Notes: generated by a model not told the origin, from the letters alone. Positions 7,788 through 16,241 are shown, numbered from the stretch's first letter. The stretch: DNA of 64,000 nucleotides from a virus (IMGVR_UViG_3300027985_000872:62001-126000); one strand, 5' to 3'. Numbers and translations are program-made.

Positions 7788-9470
7788 TTACTGTCCTAAA
7801 CCAGAATCTCCCATCATATCCTTAAATGCTTGTTTAGATAAAGCGAGTTGATTTTCTAATCCAGAATCTCTTGGGACAACTACAATACCACCTAATGTTG
7901 TTAATAACCCTGCAACTGATAAAGCATTAGCTATTGATACTCTAGCAACTTTAGCAGGTTCAATAATTCCAGCGATATATGGATCAACAATTTCGTGAGT
8001 ATCTGCATTAAATATCTTATCATCTTGATCTTCTAGTAATTTTCTAATATCCTCTACATCTTCCCCACAGTTACTTAATAACAATCTATAAGGAGCGTGT
8101 AGTGCTTCCGCCATAATATCCCACGATTGTTTTTTATTCTCATGTTTACTTATAAGATCGATTAACTTACGATGAACAAAACATCCACCAGGAACAATAC
8201 CCTCGGCGATGGCTGATCTAACTGCTTCTACAGCATCTTCAACACGTCCTTTTTTCTCTCTAACTTCTAAATCAGAAGCACCACCTACCCAAATAGTTGA
8301 AATACCACCAGTTAATTTACCAATAGCAGCTTTAACAAACATACGATCAAAATCTGAATGACAGGTTTTAGCTAATCCTTTTAATTCCTCAATTCTTGAA
8401 TCAACAGCATCACTATCAGGATCTGATAGGATGAATGTCTCATACATTGTACTTCTTGCACTTTCAAAAGTACCAAAATCTTCTTCAGTAATATCTGCAA
8501 TATCACCTGGATCAAAAACTCTCGCTCCAGTATAAGCCGCCATATCGCGGAGGAGCATCGATCTGGAATTAGGCATACCAGAGCGAGGTGTTTTGACCGG
8601 ACAGATAGTCATACCGCCCTTTACATTACTAGCGATTTTATCCATCACAATATCAGAAAATTCATGTGCCATAATAATAAGTGGTGAACCATATAATTCA
8701 GTTCCTTCAATGGCTTCTTGCACAAAACCAAGTGGTTTTAAATCAGTAATACTGCCATCGTAAAGAAATACATAACCCATATCCATCTTACATTGTTGAT
8801 TAGCATTGTCATTTATAAATAGAGGTCCAAGACGCCCAATCTCTCTAAGTCCACTTGTCACAATATAACCATCGATGGTTTCAACCCTCATCTGATTACC
8901 TTGAGCTTCCTCTAATAAAACTGTTCCATCTTCTCCTGCAGCTAATACAGCCTCAACAACAGCACCTGCAATTGTTTTATCACCATTGGCAGAAATAGTT
9001 GCCACATGTGTTAATTTATCTTTTGTATCAGCTTCTATAGCTATATCTTCAAGATATGGAACTATGACTTCTTTATATAAATCTAAAAGTTCTCTAATAA
9101 CTCTTTGAGGATTGTATTTTGGATTCTTTGCAATAAAATCTTGACCAGCTTTAGCAATAGCTTCAGCTAACACAATAGCAGTTGTAGTACCATCTCCTGC
9201 ATCTTTTGCCGTATTAATACAAATTTCTTTGGCTGCTTCAACAATAACATTTGCTTCAGCTTTATCAACACCGATAGATTTAGCAACAGTAACACCGTCT
9301 TTTGTTACTAATGGAGCCATACCATCTCTCTCTATAAGAACAGGTCGTCCACCTGGACCGAGAGTAGCACCAACAATTGCCGCCATTTTAGAAATAGTAT
9401 CAGACACGATTTCATTAATCTTATCTTTATCAGCTATAATATTTTTAGCTTTTGTTTTTTCATAAATCAT
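7788..9470 (-). CDS. groEL: GroEL-type chaperonin (Hsp60)
   Basis: 560 residues, close to full bacterial length. Key motifs are ATLGPGGRPVLIERDG (35-50), the ATP-binding DAGDGTTTA (90-98) and VVEAVLAAGEDGTV; the C-terminal region has IVPGGC and GIIEPAKV. It lacks the GGM-rich tail of group I chaperonins. No GroES gene is visible nearby, so it may use the host cofactor or work alone, as reported for the GroEL of some giant phages. The expected role is folding of capsid or tail proteins. SD ACGGAGAG; its start overlaps the upstream gene by 11 bases. Confidence 0.95.
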   Translation of the reverse strand: MIYEKTKAKNIIADKDKINEIVSDTISKMAAIVGATLGPGGRPVLIERDGMAPLVTKDGVTVAKSIGVDKAEANVIVEAAKEICINTAKDAGDGTTTAIVLAEAIAKAGQDFIAKNPKYNPQRVIRELLDLYKEVIVPYLEDIAIEADTKDKLTHVATISANGDKTIAGAVVEAVLAAGEDGTVLLEEAQGNQMRVETIDGYIVTSGLREIGRLGPLFINDNANQQCKMDMGYVFLYDGSITDLKPLGFVQEAIEGTELYGSPLIIMAHEFSDIVMDKIASNVKGGMTICPVKTPRSGMPNSRSMLLRDMAAYTGARVFDPGDIADITEEDFGTFESARSTMYETFILSDPDSDAVDSRIEELKGLAKTCHSDFDRMFVKAAIGKLTGGISTIWVGGASDLEVREKKGRVEDAVEAVRSAIAEGIVPGGCFVHRKLIDLISKHENKKQSWDIMAEALHAPYRLLLSNCGEDVEDIRKLLEDQDDKIFNADTHEIVDPYIAGIIEPAKVARVSIANALSVAGLLTTLGGIVVVPRDSGLENQLALSKQAFKDMMGDSGLGQ

Positions 9471-10176
9471 GTAACTCTCCGTTTATATATTGATCAACTA
9501 GTTTACCATAGCGTTTTAATTTTTTCATATTATGTTCAAAACCATAAAAACTATGCCCTAATTTTAAAGCTGCTCTAAGACCAGATTGAGTCCCCATCCA
9601 TGGATCAAAAACTATAGATCCAGGAAGTGCATCTGTCATGCGAATTAATAATTCAGCTAAATCTAATGGGTAAGCTTCTTCTAAAGAACCAGTCTCTACT
9701 TTCCACGTATTACCTGGGCAAGAGATATCATCATCTATTTTAAGATACTCTTTAATCGGTAATCTGTCTAAATTCCATACATCTCCGTTGCAAAAATGTA
9801 ATACATATTCATGAGAGTTAACTAAATTAACCTCTGATCTCTTACCTGGTAACCAAGATTTTTCTATTATGATATTATCAATATGATTAAAACCAGCATC
9901 TGTCATTATTTTAGCAACTTCAAAAGGACGTGATTTGCATTCAATTGGTGCATAACATATTAAAAAAACAATGCCATTCTGAACAACATTGTTTTTAAGT
10001 TTTTCTGCAATTTTTTTAAGGTTTTCTGATGAGTAACCATCTCTTTTACGAATAGGTACGCGACCAATACATATTTCTATAGCATTTGGCCATACAGCAT
10101 ATGAGTCTAATGGATCTCCAACTCCATTGGGATTTATTTTAACATTTGTGTTGAATATACTAGATAGATTGTCCAT
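9460..10176 (-). CDS. DNA methyltransferase-like protein (N4/N6 beta-class fold)
   Basis: 238 residues. The C-terminal FDPWMGTQSGLRAALKLGHS followed by FYGFE matches motif I, the AdoMet-binding loop of beta-class N4-C/N6-A methyltransferases (usual form DPFMGSGTT). In this class the catalytic DPPY/SPPY should lie near the N-terminus, but the matching place reads ICIGRVPI, and the later LICYAPIE is not a good match either. It may be an inactive or strongly diverged methylase, perhaps AdoMet- or DNA-binding only. SD ATGAGGAG. Confidence 0.65.
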   Translation of the reverse strand: MDNLSSIFNTNVKINPNGVGDPLDSYAVWPNAIEICIGRVPIRKRDGYSSENLKKIAEKLKNNVVQNGIVFLICYAPIECKSRPFEVAKIMTDAGFNHIDNIIIEKSWLPGKRSEVNLVNSHEYVLHFCNGDVWNLDRLPIKEYLKIDDDISCPGNTWKVETGSLEEAYPLDLAELLIRMTDALPGSIVFDPWMGTQSGLRAALKLGHSFYGFEHNMKKLKRYGKLVDQYINGELHDL

Positions 10177-10262
10177 TTAGCTCCTCATGACAAATCTCGA
10201 CTGCAATACAATTCTATCTAGTTATACCCATGTTTCTTTAAAATAAAAAAGTTATTATATTG

Positions 10263-10655
10263 TTATGTTTCTTGTAAGACTTCTTCTACTACATCAAAGT
10301 ATGCTTTTTCAATAGCTTTATCAATATTAAGTTTTAAATCAGCTAAATTCATGTTAAAAAATACTTTAATATTGTATTTATCATACTCATCATCGCATGA
10401 ATATAAATCTATTTGAGCAACAAACATCCATATATCTTTTGGAAAGAAACTAGGAATTGCATTTAGTCTACCCTCTGGAGATAGTTTTAAATCTTTCATG
10501 TTTATAGTTAGATCAACCATGATTGAACAATAGTTATACAAGAAATTTACAGGCGATCCATCGAGTGGCATCATGATACCACTCGTTGAAACTTTATTAA
10601 CTTTATCACAGTTTTTAATAATATCTTTAAAGCTGTTTTTTATGTAATTAATCAT
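10263..10655 (-). CDS. Hypothetical protein
   Basis: 130 residues, no recognised domain. A mixed alpha/beta composition (KVSTSGIMMPLDGSPVNFLY, MVDLTINMKDLKLSPEGRLN). SD TTCAGGAG lies at the end of the dUTPase gene with only a 2-bp gap, so it is co-transcribed and probably coupled to nucleotide metabolism. Confidence 0.6.
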   Translation of the reverse strand: MINYIKNSFKDIIKNCDKVNKVSTSGIMMPLDGSPVNFLYNYCSIMVDLTINMKDLKLSPEGRLNAIPSFFPKDIWMFVAQIDLYSCDDEYDKYNIKVFFNMNLADLKLNIDKAIEKAYFDVVEEVLQET

Positions 10656-10657
10656 AA

Positions 10658-11404
10658 CTACTCTCCTGAAGAACCAAATCCTCCGGTGCCGCGATCTGTA
10701 TCCTCAGATACCTCTTCAACTTCTGCCATATAATAATTAGATGAATAAGGATACATGATTAGTTGTGCTAGTTTTTGGCCTTTTTTAATATGAATTTTGG
10801 CAGGTGTTTTTGCAGTACATGGTAAACCAGTCACTTTATCTCTAATACTATGAAAATGACTATCTATTAAACAGGTACATATGACATGTGGAATACCACG
10901 ATATGATTCATCAATAATACCAGCATACACTAGAAGTCCTTTACTACCTAATCCAGATTTAGATGTTATTTGTGCATACGTGCCTTCTGGTAGTTTCATT
11001 TTTATATTTAACGGATGTTTTGTCACATAACCAGCATGAATAGTAACATCTTCTGTAGCATACAAATCAAAACCGGCATCGGTTTTATGAGCTTTCATGG
11101 GTAATTTACCACCCTCTAAAATCTCAACTTCAATCCTATATTTATCATCAAATTTTTTCTGTTGTTCATCTTTAATTTTTTCTTGTTTATAAACCACATA
11201 TTCTGTAGGTGCTTCCTCTAAAGAAGCTAATTGCATAATCTGATTTCTAATAAAATCCGGGTTGTCTTTAAGATCAGCAGAAGATACTAGATCTTTATAT
11301 TCTTCTGCTAATTTATCTAATTCTTGTCGCGCGGTATCTGCATCATCTGCGTATTTATTAAAAATCTCATACTTCTTTTTTTCAAACTCATTAAATCTAT
11401 CCAT
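10658..11404 (-). CDS. dut: dUTPase (deoxyuridine triphosphatase) with N-terminal helical extension
   Basis: 248 residues. From about 92 on it is a trimeric dUTPase: motif 1 TDAGFDLYA (108-116), motif 2 TSKSGLGSKGL, motif 3 AGIIDESYRG, motif 4 KLAQLIMYP, motif 5 RGTGGFGSSG. It hydrolyses dUTP to dUMP and pyrophosphate, keeping uracil out of phage DNA. Residues 1-85 are an extra charged helical region not found in the common 150-residue enzyme. There is also an insertion of about 20 residues after motif 3 (CLIDSHFHSIRDK). SD AACAGGGAG. Confidence 0.9.
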   Translation of the reverse strand: MDRFNEFEKKKYEIFNKYADDADTARQELDKLAEEYKDLVSSADLKDNPDFIRNQIMQLASLEEAPTEYVVYKQEKIKDEQQKKFDDKYRIEVEILEGGKLPMKAHKTDAGFDLYATEDVTIHAGYVTKHPLNIKMKLPEGTYAQITSKSGLGSKGLLVYAGIIDESYRGIPHVICTCLIDSHFHSIRDKVTGLPCTAKTPAKIHIKKGQKLAQLIMYPYSSNYYMAEVEEVSEDTDRGTGGFGSSGE

Positions 11405-11428
11405 AATTTTCTCCCTGTTATTACATCA

Positions 11429-11434
11429 ATTATA
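11429..11434 (-). promoter_or_regulatory. Putative promoter -10 for the dUTPase operon
   Basis: Minus-strand GTATAAT about 25 bases before the dUTPase start. It fits the recurring GTATAAT pattern; no convincing -35. Confidence 0.45.
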
Positions 11435-11533
11435 CAAACAGAATACCAACTGTGTTTAAAAATACGTATAGTTATGTTCTACTTCTTTTTTAGTTGTCAC
11501 GGGTAAAATAGCATTGCAAATCCCCGTCTTACC

Positions 11534-11640
11534 CTACCTAACCTATACTATATCTACCCTACCTATACCTAAGCACCGATGCACTTCGTGCATCGAAATT
11601 CGTTTTGTAAACAAAACGAAGGTAGGGTTAGGTAGTTTTT
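11534..11640. ncRNA. Nested inverted repeats, possible structured RNA or attenuator
   Basis: Non-coding gap with three stems. The outer one is CTACCTAACC (11534-11543) with GGTTAGGTAG (11626-11635). The inner ones are CGATGCAC-TTC-GTGCATCG (11577-11595) and TTCGTTTTG-TAAA-CAAAACGAA (11599-11620). On the plus strand TTTTT follows directly. It lies in the gap between two minus-strand genes. It could be a plus-strand small RNA with its own terminator, or a structure in the minus-strand mRNA. Neither a plus promoter nor a known RNA family is evident. Confidence 0.4.
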
Positions 11641-11650
11641 AGGAAGAAAG

Positions 11651-11899
11651 TTAGTGAGTTAACTTAGTTTCAAAGTTGATTAGAATTTTGAATATTCTAT
11701 ATAAAGATAATTCGAAAAAGGTATCTGCCTCAAAGAACGAAATAGTATTATGATTACAAGGTATGTTGGAGTCATCTATAAATTCTATAGTTGTATCATT
11801 TATTTTACGAATTACTTTATATTTTTTATAAGGTGTTATATTGAATTCAATTTTATATGGAGAGACTATAAAGTCTCCCACGTCAATTGAGAATCTCAT
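11651..11899 (-). CDS. Hypothetical small protein
   Basis: 82 residues, beta-rich at the start (RFSIDVGDFIVSPYKIEFNI, YKVIRKIN), resembling a small SH3-like fold; no family assigned. It overlaps the end of the endolysin gene by 17 bases, with only a weak AGAAG as SD, so translation is probably coupled to the endolysin. Confidence 0.55.
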   Translation of the reverse strand: MRFSIDVGDFIVSPYKIEFNITPYKKYKVIRKINDTTIEFIDDSNIPCNHNTISFFEADTFFELSLYRIFKILINFETKLTH

Positions 11900-12353
11900 C
11901 TTCTAATTCATCTAAGCAAACGTTAATATCGTCATCGCTTGGACCAGTCGGTAGATATTCATGCTTTGCTCTATTATCCCAGCGAACTCTATGATTTGAA
12001 TCTGTTCTAGAATCAACATGCGTAAATGTATCATATCTTCCAAGACCATTAAAGGATTCGCATGCATCTGCAACTTCACTCTGTGTCATTCCTGATACTG
12101 TAATGTCCGTAGCTGTTCCTTCGCTGTGATATGTATCTGAATCTTCTTTAAATTCTTTACACTTTTCACAAATGTAAGCAGATTCTATTATTATTGGACA
12201 ATCTAAATCATCTCGTAATTTTTGTAGTTTTCTTACATGATCCATGTCGATCTTTACTTCTTTACAGTGAGGACAGGAGCACTCAAATTCTGATTGCCAG
12301 AAGTTTTTAGTTAGTTGTCTTTTTTCACCCTTTTTAAATACTTGTAAATCCAT
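11883..12353 (-). CDS. Peptidase M15-type endolysin (D-Ala-D-Ala / L-Ala-D-Glu zinc peptidase)
   Basis: 156 residues. It has the M15 zinc signature: H76 and D83 in YHSEGTATDI (SxHxxGxAxD type) and H112 with D114 in FTHVDSR. The N-terminal FWQSEFECSCPHC and IESAYICEKC carry extra cysteines, perhaps a second metal site. Such enzymes cut peptidoglycan stem peptides during lysis. No signal peptide, so release would need a holin, which is not identified here. SD CATGGAG. Confidence 0.8.
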   Translation of the reverse strand: MDLQVFKKGEKRQLTKNFWQSEFECSCPHCKEVKIDMDHVRKLQKLRDDLDCPIIIESAYICEKCKEFKEDSDTYHSEGTATDITVSGMTQSEVADACESFNGLGRYDTFTHVDSRTDSNHRVRWDNRAKHEYLPTGPSDDDINVCLDELEDEILN

Positions 12354-12424
12354 GATTACTCCATGTAGAGTACAATACGCATGTACTTAAATATATTATA
12401 TCATAGTAAAAGTTTAATAGTAAG

Positions 12425-12430
12425 TAGAAT
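12425..12430 (+). promoter_or_regulatory. Leaderless-type promoter -10 for the sigma gene
   Basis: GTAGAAT followed by ATAGAT and ATG (12437); no SD. The hexamer has one change from TATAAT but keeps the exact six-base spacing seen in six other genes. Confidence 0.45.
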
Positions 12431-12436
12431 ATAGAT

Positions 12437-13123
12437 ATGGACGGTCACAAATCATATTTACAAAGTATAGGAAACATCCCTCTTTTAACTTTAGAAGAGG
12501 AAATTAAATTGACTAAAAAGATAGCAAAGGGCGATCAAGATGCTAAAAATCGTCTAATAGAGGCAAATCTTAGACTTGTTGTTTCTATAGCAAAACGTTA
12601 TAAAAACAAGGGTTTAGATCTTTTAGATTTAATTCAAGAAGGTAATCTTGGTCTGATTAAGGCTGCAGATAAATTCGAGTATCAGCGTGGATATAAGTTC
12701 TCCACATACGCTACATGGTGGATTCGTCAGGGAATTACACGGGCTATCACCGATAAAGGGAAAACAATAAGACTTCCAGCACATATGGTAGAGTCAATAT
12801 ATAAAGTTATTCAAACAGTTAAACAACTTACTAAAACATTAAATCATGAACCAAGTGATGCTGAAATAGCAAAAGAAATGAAATTATCAATTGATAAGAT
12901 AAAGGAAATTAAGCAGGTATCACAACAAGTGATATCTTTAGAGACTAAAGTTAATGATGAAAATGATGATATGTTATTGAATTTAATAAAAGATGATAAA
13001 ACATTAGCACCAGAAGATGCTGTAATTCGTAAATCAATAAATAACAATATAAGCGACATTGTTTCCTCTCTGTCACCTAGAGAAGAAAAGGTGTTAAGAA
13101 TGGGATTTGGATTACTTCCGTAG
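12437..13123 (+). CDS. Sigma-70-family RNA polymerase sigma factor lacking region 4.2
   Basis: 228 residues. Region 1.2 is at the N-terminus ([19 protein letters not shown]). Region 2 includes [30 protein letters not shown] and [13 protein letters not shown]. Region 3 is complete ([12 protein letters not shown] to QVISLET). Region 4 stops after [16 protein letters not shown], so the -35-binding helix-turn-helix of 4.2 is missing. No remnant of 4.2 is found in the other frames just downstream. T4 late sigma gp55 also lacks sigma-4 and uses a separate flap-binding partner. It is expected to direct host RNA polymerase to phage promoters read mainly through the -10. It converges with the next gene, overlapping 12 bp. 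Confidence 0.9.
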   Translation: MDGHKSYLQSIGNIPLLTLEEEIKLTKKIAKGDQDAKNRLIEANLRLVVSIAKRYKNKGLDLLDLIQEGNLGLIKAADKFEYQRGYKFSTYATWWIRQGITRAITDKGKTIRLPAHMVESIYKVIQTVKQLTKTLNHEPSDAEIAKEMKLSIDKIKEIKQVSQQVISLETKVNDENDDMLLNLIKDDKTLAPEDAVIRKSINNNISDIVSSLSPREEKVLRMGFGLLP

Positions 13124-13456
13124 CATAAGCCAAAAACAATAAGCCCAGCAAGAAATACTTAATACAATATCTATAATTGATATAACAGTCCCCATATCTT
13201 GTTTCTGTGGTTTTTTTGCTTCTTTTTCAATGATTTGAATCAATAGATCTTTTAATTCAGAGTTTTTTGTTTCTAGTTCTTTTTCTTTCTTCTTAGTTTC
13301 TTTTAATTCTTTTTTTACTTCTTTGGTTTCTTCTACAACCTTTTCTTTCTCAATCTCTACTTCTTTTTTAATTTTAGCGATTTCTTCTTCAATAGAAGAG
13401 ATTATTTTTTCTTCATCTTCTATTAGAGGTTGTTCAGTGTTATCTGTATTTTCCAT
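13112..13456 (-). CDS. Tail-anchored coiled-coil membrane protein
   Basis: 114 residues. Acidic then Lys/Glu coiled coil (about 15-85), followed by one C-terminal hydrophobic segment (about 91-111, ending [12 protein letters not shown]). This topology leaves a cytoplasmic rod anchored in the inner membrane. Function unknown; a lysis or takeover role is possible. SD ACGGAG. Its 3' end overlaps the convergent sigma gene. Confidence 0.6.
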   Translation of the reverse strand: MENTDNTEQPLIEDEEKIISSIEEEIAKIKKEVEIEKEKVVEETKEVKKELKETKKKEKELETKNSELKDLLIQIIEKEAKKPQKQDMGTVISIIDIVLSISCWAYCFWLMLRK

Positions 13457-13476
13457 TTTTACTCCGTGATGATTAT

Positions 13477-14859
13477 TTATGATACAATTACTTCATCTAC
13501 TATTTCTTTGAAATACTCTATTCGTTGAAGTGCATGTCTTTTAAGCATACTACTCCCATTTGGTACATAATCAATTATAATACATTCAGTCTTATCTCCA
13601 TAAATTCTTAATCCACGGCCTATCGCTTGTATTACAGGGCCTTTAGAGGCCATAAAATTAGCCATAATAAGTACATCTACTCTTCTAGTATCAGTTCCTT
13701 CGCCTACCTTACCACCAGTTCCTATAAGACAGTTAATTCGTCCCTCATTTAAATCTTTTACATATGATTGTGATTTGCTATCTTTACCTTGAGCAAACGG
13801 ACAACCGATTTTTTTTGCAAGAGCTTCACCATGAGCAACCTCTGCAACGAGACATAATACATTTAATCCCTGATCTCTATAATTAGTTATATCTTCAATT
13901 ATCTGTTTATTCATATATGGATCATTAAGTACGTTTGCTTTATAATTTTTTAACTTATTATCTTTAAAGTCTCCGCCTCTTGTATCTATATTTTTAGATA
14001 TAAAAACCGGCTTAGCTAGATACTTATGTTCTACACCCCATTTAATATCTCTTTTGATTTTAACATCTCCACATCCAGCTGTGATCATTATGTCTTTTCC
14101 ATCTGATCTATAGTCTGTCGCTGTAAGACCAAATATCTTACCTGTGTCACCTAGTGCACTAGCAATATCATAAAATGTATTAGCTGCTATATGATGAACT
14201 TCATCAAATATAATAAGTCCTAAGTTTTCTTCTTTAAATTCATCTAGATTGCGTACAATACTTGCTGCTATTCCTACTGTAATATCTGCTATTTTCTTTT
14301 TGCCACTTCCATATAATGCAACTTTATGTTCACCAAAAGCTTCTTGTAGTGATTCTATAAACTGTTTAGCAATGGATTCACCGGGAACAACAATCAATGT
14401 TTTCTTTTTAATTTCTTTAATGGCATATAGAGCAATAAGGCTTTTTCCCATACCAGTAGCTAAGTTTACAACCCCTCTGTAATGATTTTTCATTATATCT
14501 ATAGCTTCTCTTTGATAATCTCTTGGATCAAAGGCTTTATTTTTCCATGGCAATGAAATAGTATCACCTGTATCTGTTCTTCTATCTTCAAAAGGTATAC
14601 CAGAACGTTCTATATAATGAAAGAGACCAGAGGAAAATACCATATGCCCACCAGGCACTTCTTTCCACATCTTACCATTTGCCTCTTTTTCAAGATCTTT
14701 ATATTGCTGTGTTTTTTTTAAGAAAGGATTTTTAGCCATTCTATTGAGTTGATATAGTTTTGACTTATCTTTAAAAGATAGTAGTTGCTCTAATGAACGA
14801 CGTACAACTAATGATGGATTTTGCAGTAATATTAATTTATTAGTGATTATTGCTTTCAT
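13477..14859 (-). CDS. SF2 DNA helicase (UvsW/DEAD-like)
   Basis: 460 residues from the chosen start (an ATG 30 bases upstream at 14889 is in frame). The Q-like DYQREAI, Walker A ATGMGKSL (134-141), DEVH in IIFDEVHHI, motif III GLTATD and C-terminal IQAIGRGLRI are all visible. An N-terminal domain of 110 residues precedes the helicase core, as in T4 UvsW, which unwinds branched recombination intermediates and R-loops. I prefer 14859 because TATAAT lies exactly six bases before it, as in other leaderless genes here. There is no SD at either start. Confidence 0.85.
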   Translation of the reverse strand: MKAIITNKLILLQNPSLVVRRSLEQLLSFKDKSKLYQLNRMAKNPFLKKTQQYKDLEKEANGKMWKEVPGGHMVFSSGLFHYIERSGIPFEDRRTDTGDTISLPWKNKAFDPRDYQREAIDIMKNHYRGVVNLATGMGKSLIALYAIKEIKKKTLIVVPGESIAKQFIESLQEAFGEHKVALYGSGKKKIADITVGIAASIVRNLDEFKEENLGLIIFDEVHHIAANTFYDIASALGDTGKIFGLTATDYRSDGKDIMITAGCGDVKIKRDIKWGVEHKYLAKPVFISKNIDTRGGDFKDNKLKNYKANVLNDPYMNKQIIEDITNYRDQGLNVLCLVAEVAHGEALAKKIGCPFAQGKDSKSQSYVKDLNEGRINCLIGTGGKVGEGTDTRRVDVLIMANFMASKGPVIQAIGRGLRIYGDKTECIIIDYVPNGSSMLKRHALQRIEYFKEIVDEVIVS

Positions 14860-14865
14860 GTAGCT

Positions 14866-14871
14866 ATTATA
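14866..14871 (-). promoter_or_regulatory. Leaderless-type promoter -10 for the SF2 helicase
   Basis: Minus-strand GTATAAT, then AGCTAC and ATG. It stands back to back with the plus-strand promoter at 14894. Confidence 0.55.
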
Positions 14872-14893
14872 CTTAATACGAGATAACATTAGG

Positions 14894-14899
14894 TATCAT
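14894..14899 (+). promoter_or_regulatory. Leaderless-type promoter -10 for the HNH gene
   Basis: GTATCAT, then ATAAGC and ATG at 14906; no SD. Only 22 bases separate it from the divergent -10 at 14866-14871, so the two polymerases would compete for the site. Confidence 0.45.
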
Positions 14900-14905
14900 A
14901 TAAGC

Positions 14906-15490
14906 ATGGATAAAAAATGTATTGAGTGTGGCGAATTATTTAATGCCTATCGAAAGAATCATAATTTTTGTAGTAAGAAGTGTTCTAATAATAATTGGAA
15001 AAGAAGCAATTTAGAGCATGTACGTGAGAAAGAGAAGAAATATCGAGAAATACATAAAGAAAAACAAGCAGTAAATACAGCTAGATGGCGTGAAAATAAT
15101 AAAGAACGCATCAAAATAAATAAACATCAGTATTATCTAAAGAATAAGAAGCGCTTCTTAGAACGTCGTAAAAATAATTTACAAGAGCGATTGAAACATT
15201 CATTGAGAAGTAGATTACATAGTGCAATTAAATATAATACTCATAAAGCTGGTTCTGCAGTTAAAGACTTAGGATGTACATTAGAGGAACTTAGAATACA
15301 TCTAGAATCTAAATGGCAAGAGGGTATGAACTGGGATAATTATGGTTTACGCGGTTGGCATATAGATCATATTAAACCATTAGATGATTTTGATTTAGAA
15401 AAACGAGAAGAACTATTAAAAGCTTGTCATTATACTAATTTACAACCATTATGGGCGAAGGATAACCTAGCTAAAAACAATAAAGTATAA
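14906..15490 (+). CDS. HNH endonuclease (possible homing nuclease)
   Basis: 194 residues. An N-terminal zinc finger (C5, C8, then FCSKKC), a long Arg/Lys-rich helical linker, and a C-terminal HNH domain: GWHIDHIKPLDDF, then HYTNLQPLWAKDNLAKNNK. Free-standing HNH genes in phage replication clusters are often mobile homing nucleases. It is inserted between two helicase genes and divergent from one of them, which fits this. No SD; TATCAT plus six bases precedes ATG. Confidence 0.85.
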   Translation: MDKKCIECGELFNAYRKNHNFCSKKCSNNNWKRSNLEHVREKEKKYREIHKEKQAVNTARWRENNKERIKINKHQYYLKNKKRFLERRKNNLQERLKHSLRSRLHSAIKYNTHKAGSAVKDLGCTLEELRIHLESKWQEGMNWDNYGLRGWHIDHIKPLDDFDLEKREELLKACHYTNLQPLWAKDNLAKNNKV

Positions 15491-15522
15491 AATAATTATT
15501 GATAAACGTTTTAGGAGTTTTA

Positions 15523-15708
15523 ATGAAAATCACTGATGAATTTACATGGTGGTTAGGGAAGAAGAAGGAATTCAACCTTAATGGCGAATACAGTATCGAA
15601 CTAATCTGGATTGATAAGAAGAATAATTCAGCTAAAATCAAAATCACTAATTTAAAAACAAAAGAAATTGTCGAGACTACTACAGAATTGGAGTCTATCG
15701 ATGATTAA
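15523..15708 (+). CDS. Hypothetical small protein
   Basis: 61 residues from the ATG at 15523, chosen because TTAGGAG precedes it (an in-frame TTG at 15499 is less likely). Beta-rich (YSIELIWIDKKNNSAKIKIT). No family recognised. It overlaps the next gene and begins the helicase-primase operon. Confidence 0.6.
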   Translation: MKITDEFTWWLGKKKEFNLNGEYSIELIWIDKKNNSAKIKITNLKTKEIVETTTELESIDD

Positions 15709-16240
15709 TAAGAAAACAGCAAAATTAATAATGGAGCGTTGGATAGCAGAATTACACACTAAAGATCGCACAGCTGGTAATATAGCTAATAACTTTGATG
15801 AACTATTTAGTGAATGGTATCACGCAGGTATTTCCTTTGAAGATGCTTATAATTTAGTTGAAGAGGCTTTAAAAGCACATTACCCATCTGCCTCTATCGC
15901 CAGAAGAACTTTCAAACTAAAGAAGCAAGAGTGGCATTTAGATAAAAGTGAAAAAGAATTTATAGATGATTGGAATAAAGGTATTAGAGATACTGGACTT
16001 CAAGTATTCTATAATTACTTTCAAATAGATGGTGAAACACCATCTCAACCCCAAGAAAAGAAAACATATGGCAGTATGTCTACAGGTGAATACCTAAAAC
16101 AAAGAAAATACATGGATTCAATTCCAACACTGGATGTTGATTCATTGCCAGAGTTTAAACCAATATCAGAAGATATCTTTGATGATTTCCCAGAAATGAA
16201 TGAAGACAATGACTGTGACGTTGATCTAGGGGAAATATAA
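15701..16240 (+). CDS. Hypothetical protein upstream of replicative helicase
   Basis: 179 residues from ATG 15701 (TTGGAG as SD; overlaps the previous stop by 8 bases). Helical N-terminal half (KLIMERWIAELHTKDR, FEDAYNLVEEALKAHYP) and a very acidic C-terminus. Its place just before the DnaB-like gene would suit a helicase loader or primosome accessory protein; that is inference from position only. Confidence 0.6.
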   Translation: MINKKTAKLIMERWIAELHTKDRTAGNIANNFDELFSEWYHAGISFEDAYNLVEEALKAHYPSASIARRTFKLKKQEWHLDKSEKEFIDDWNKGIRDTGLQVFYNYFQIDGETPSQPQEKKTYGSMSTGEYLKQRKYMDSIPTLDVDSLPEFKPISEDIFDDFPEMNEDNDCDVDLGEI

Positions 16241-16241
16241 T

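Noticed and set aside
13112-13180. Frameshifted remnant of sigma region 4.2
   Set aside because: All three plus-strand frames after 13123 stop within a few codons and show no helix-turn-helix residues, so the gene ends naturally.
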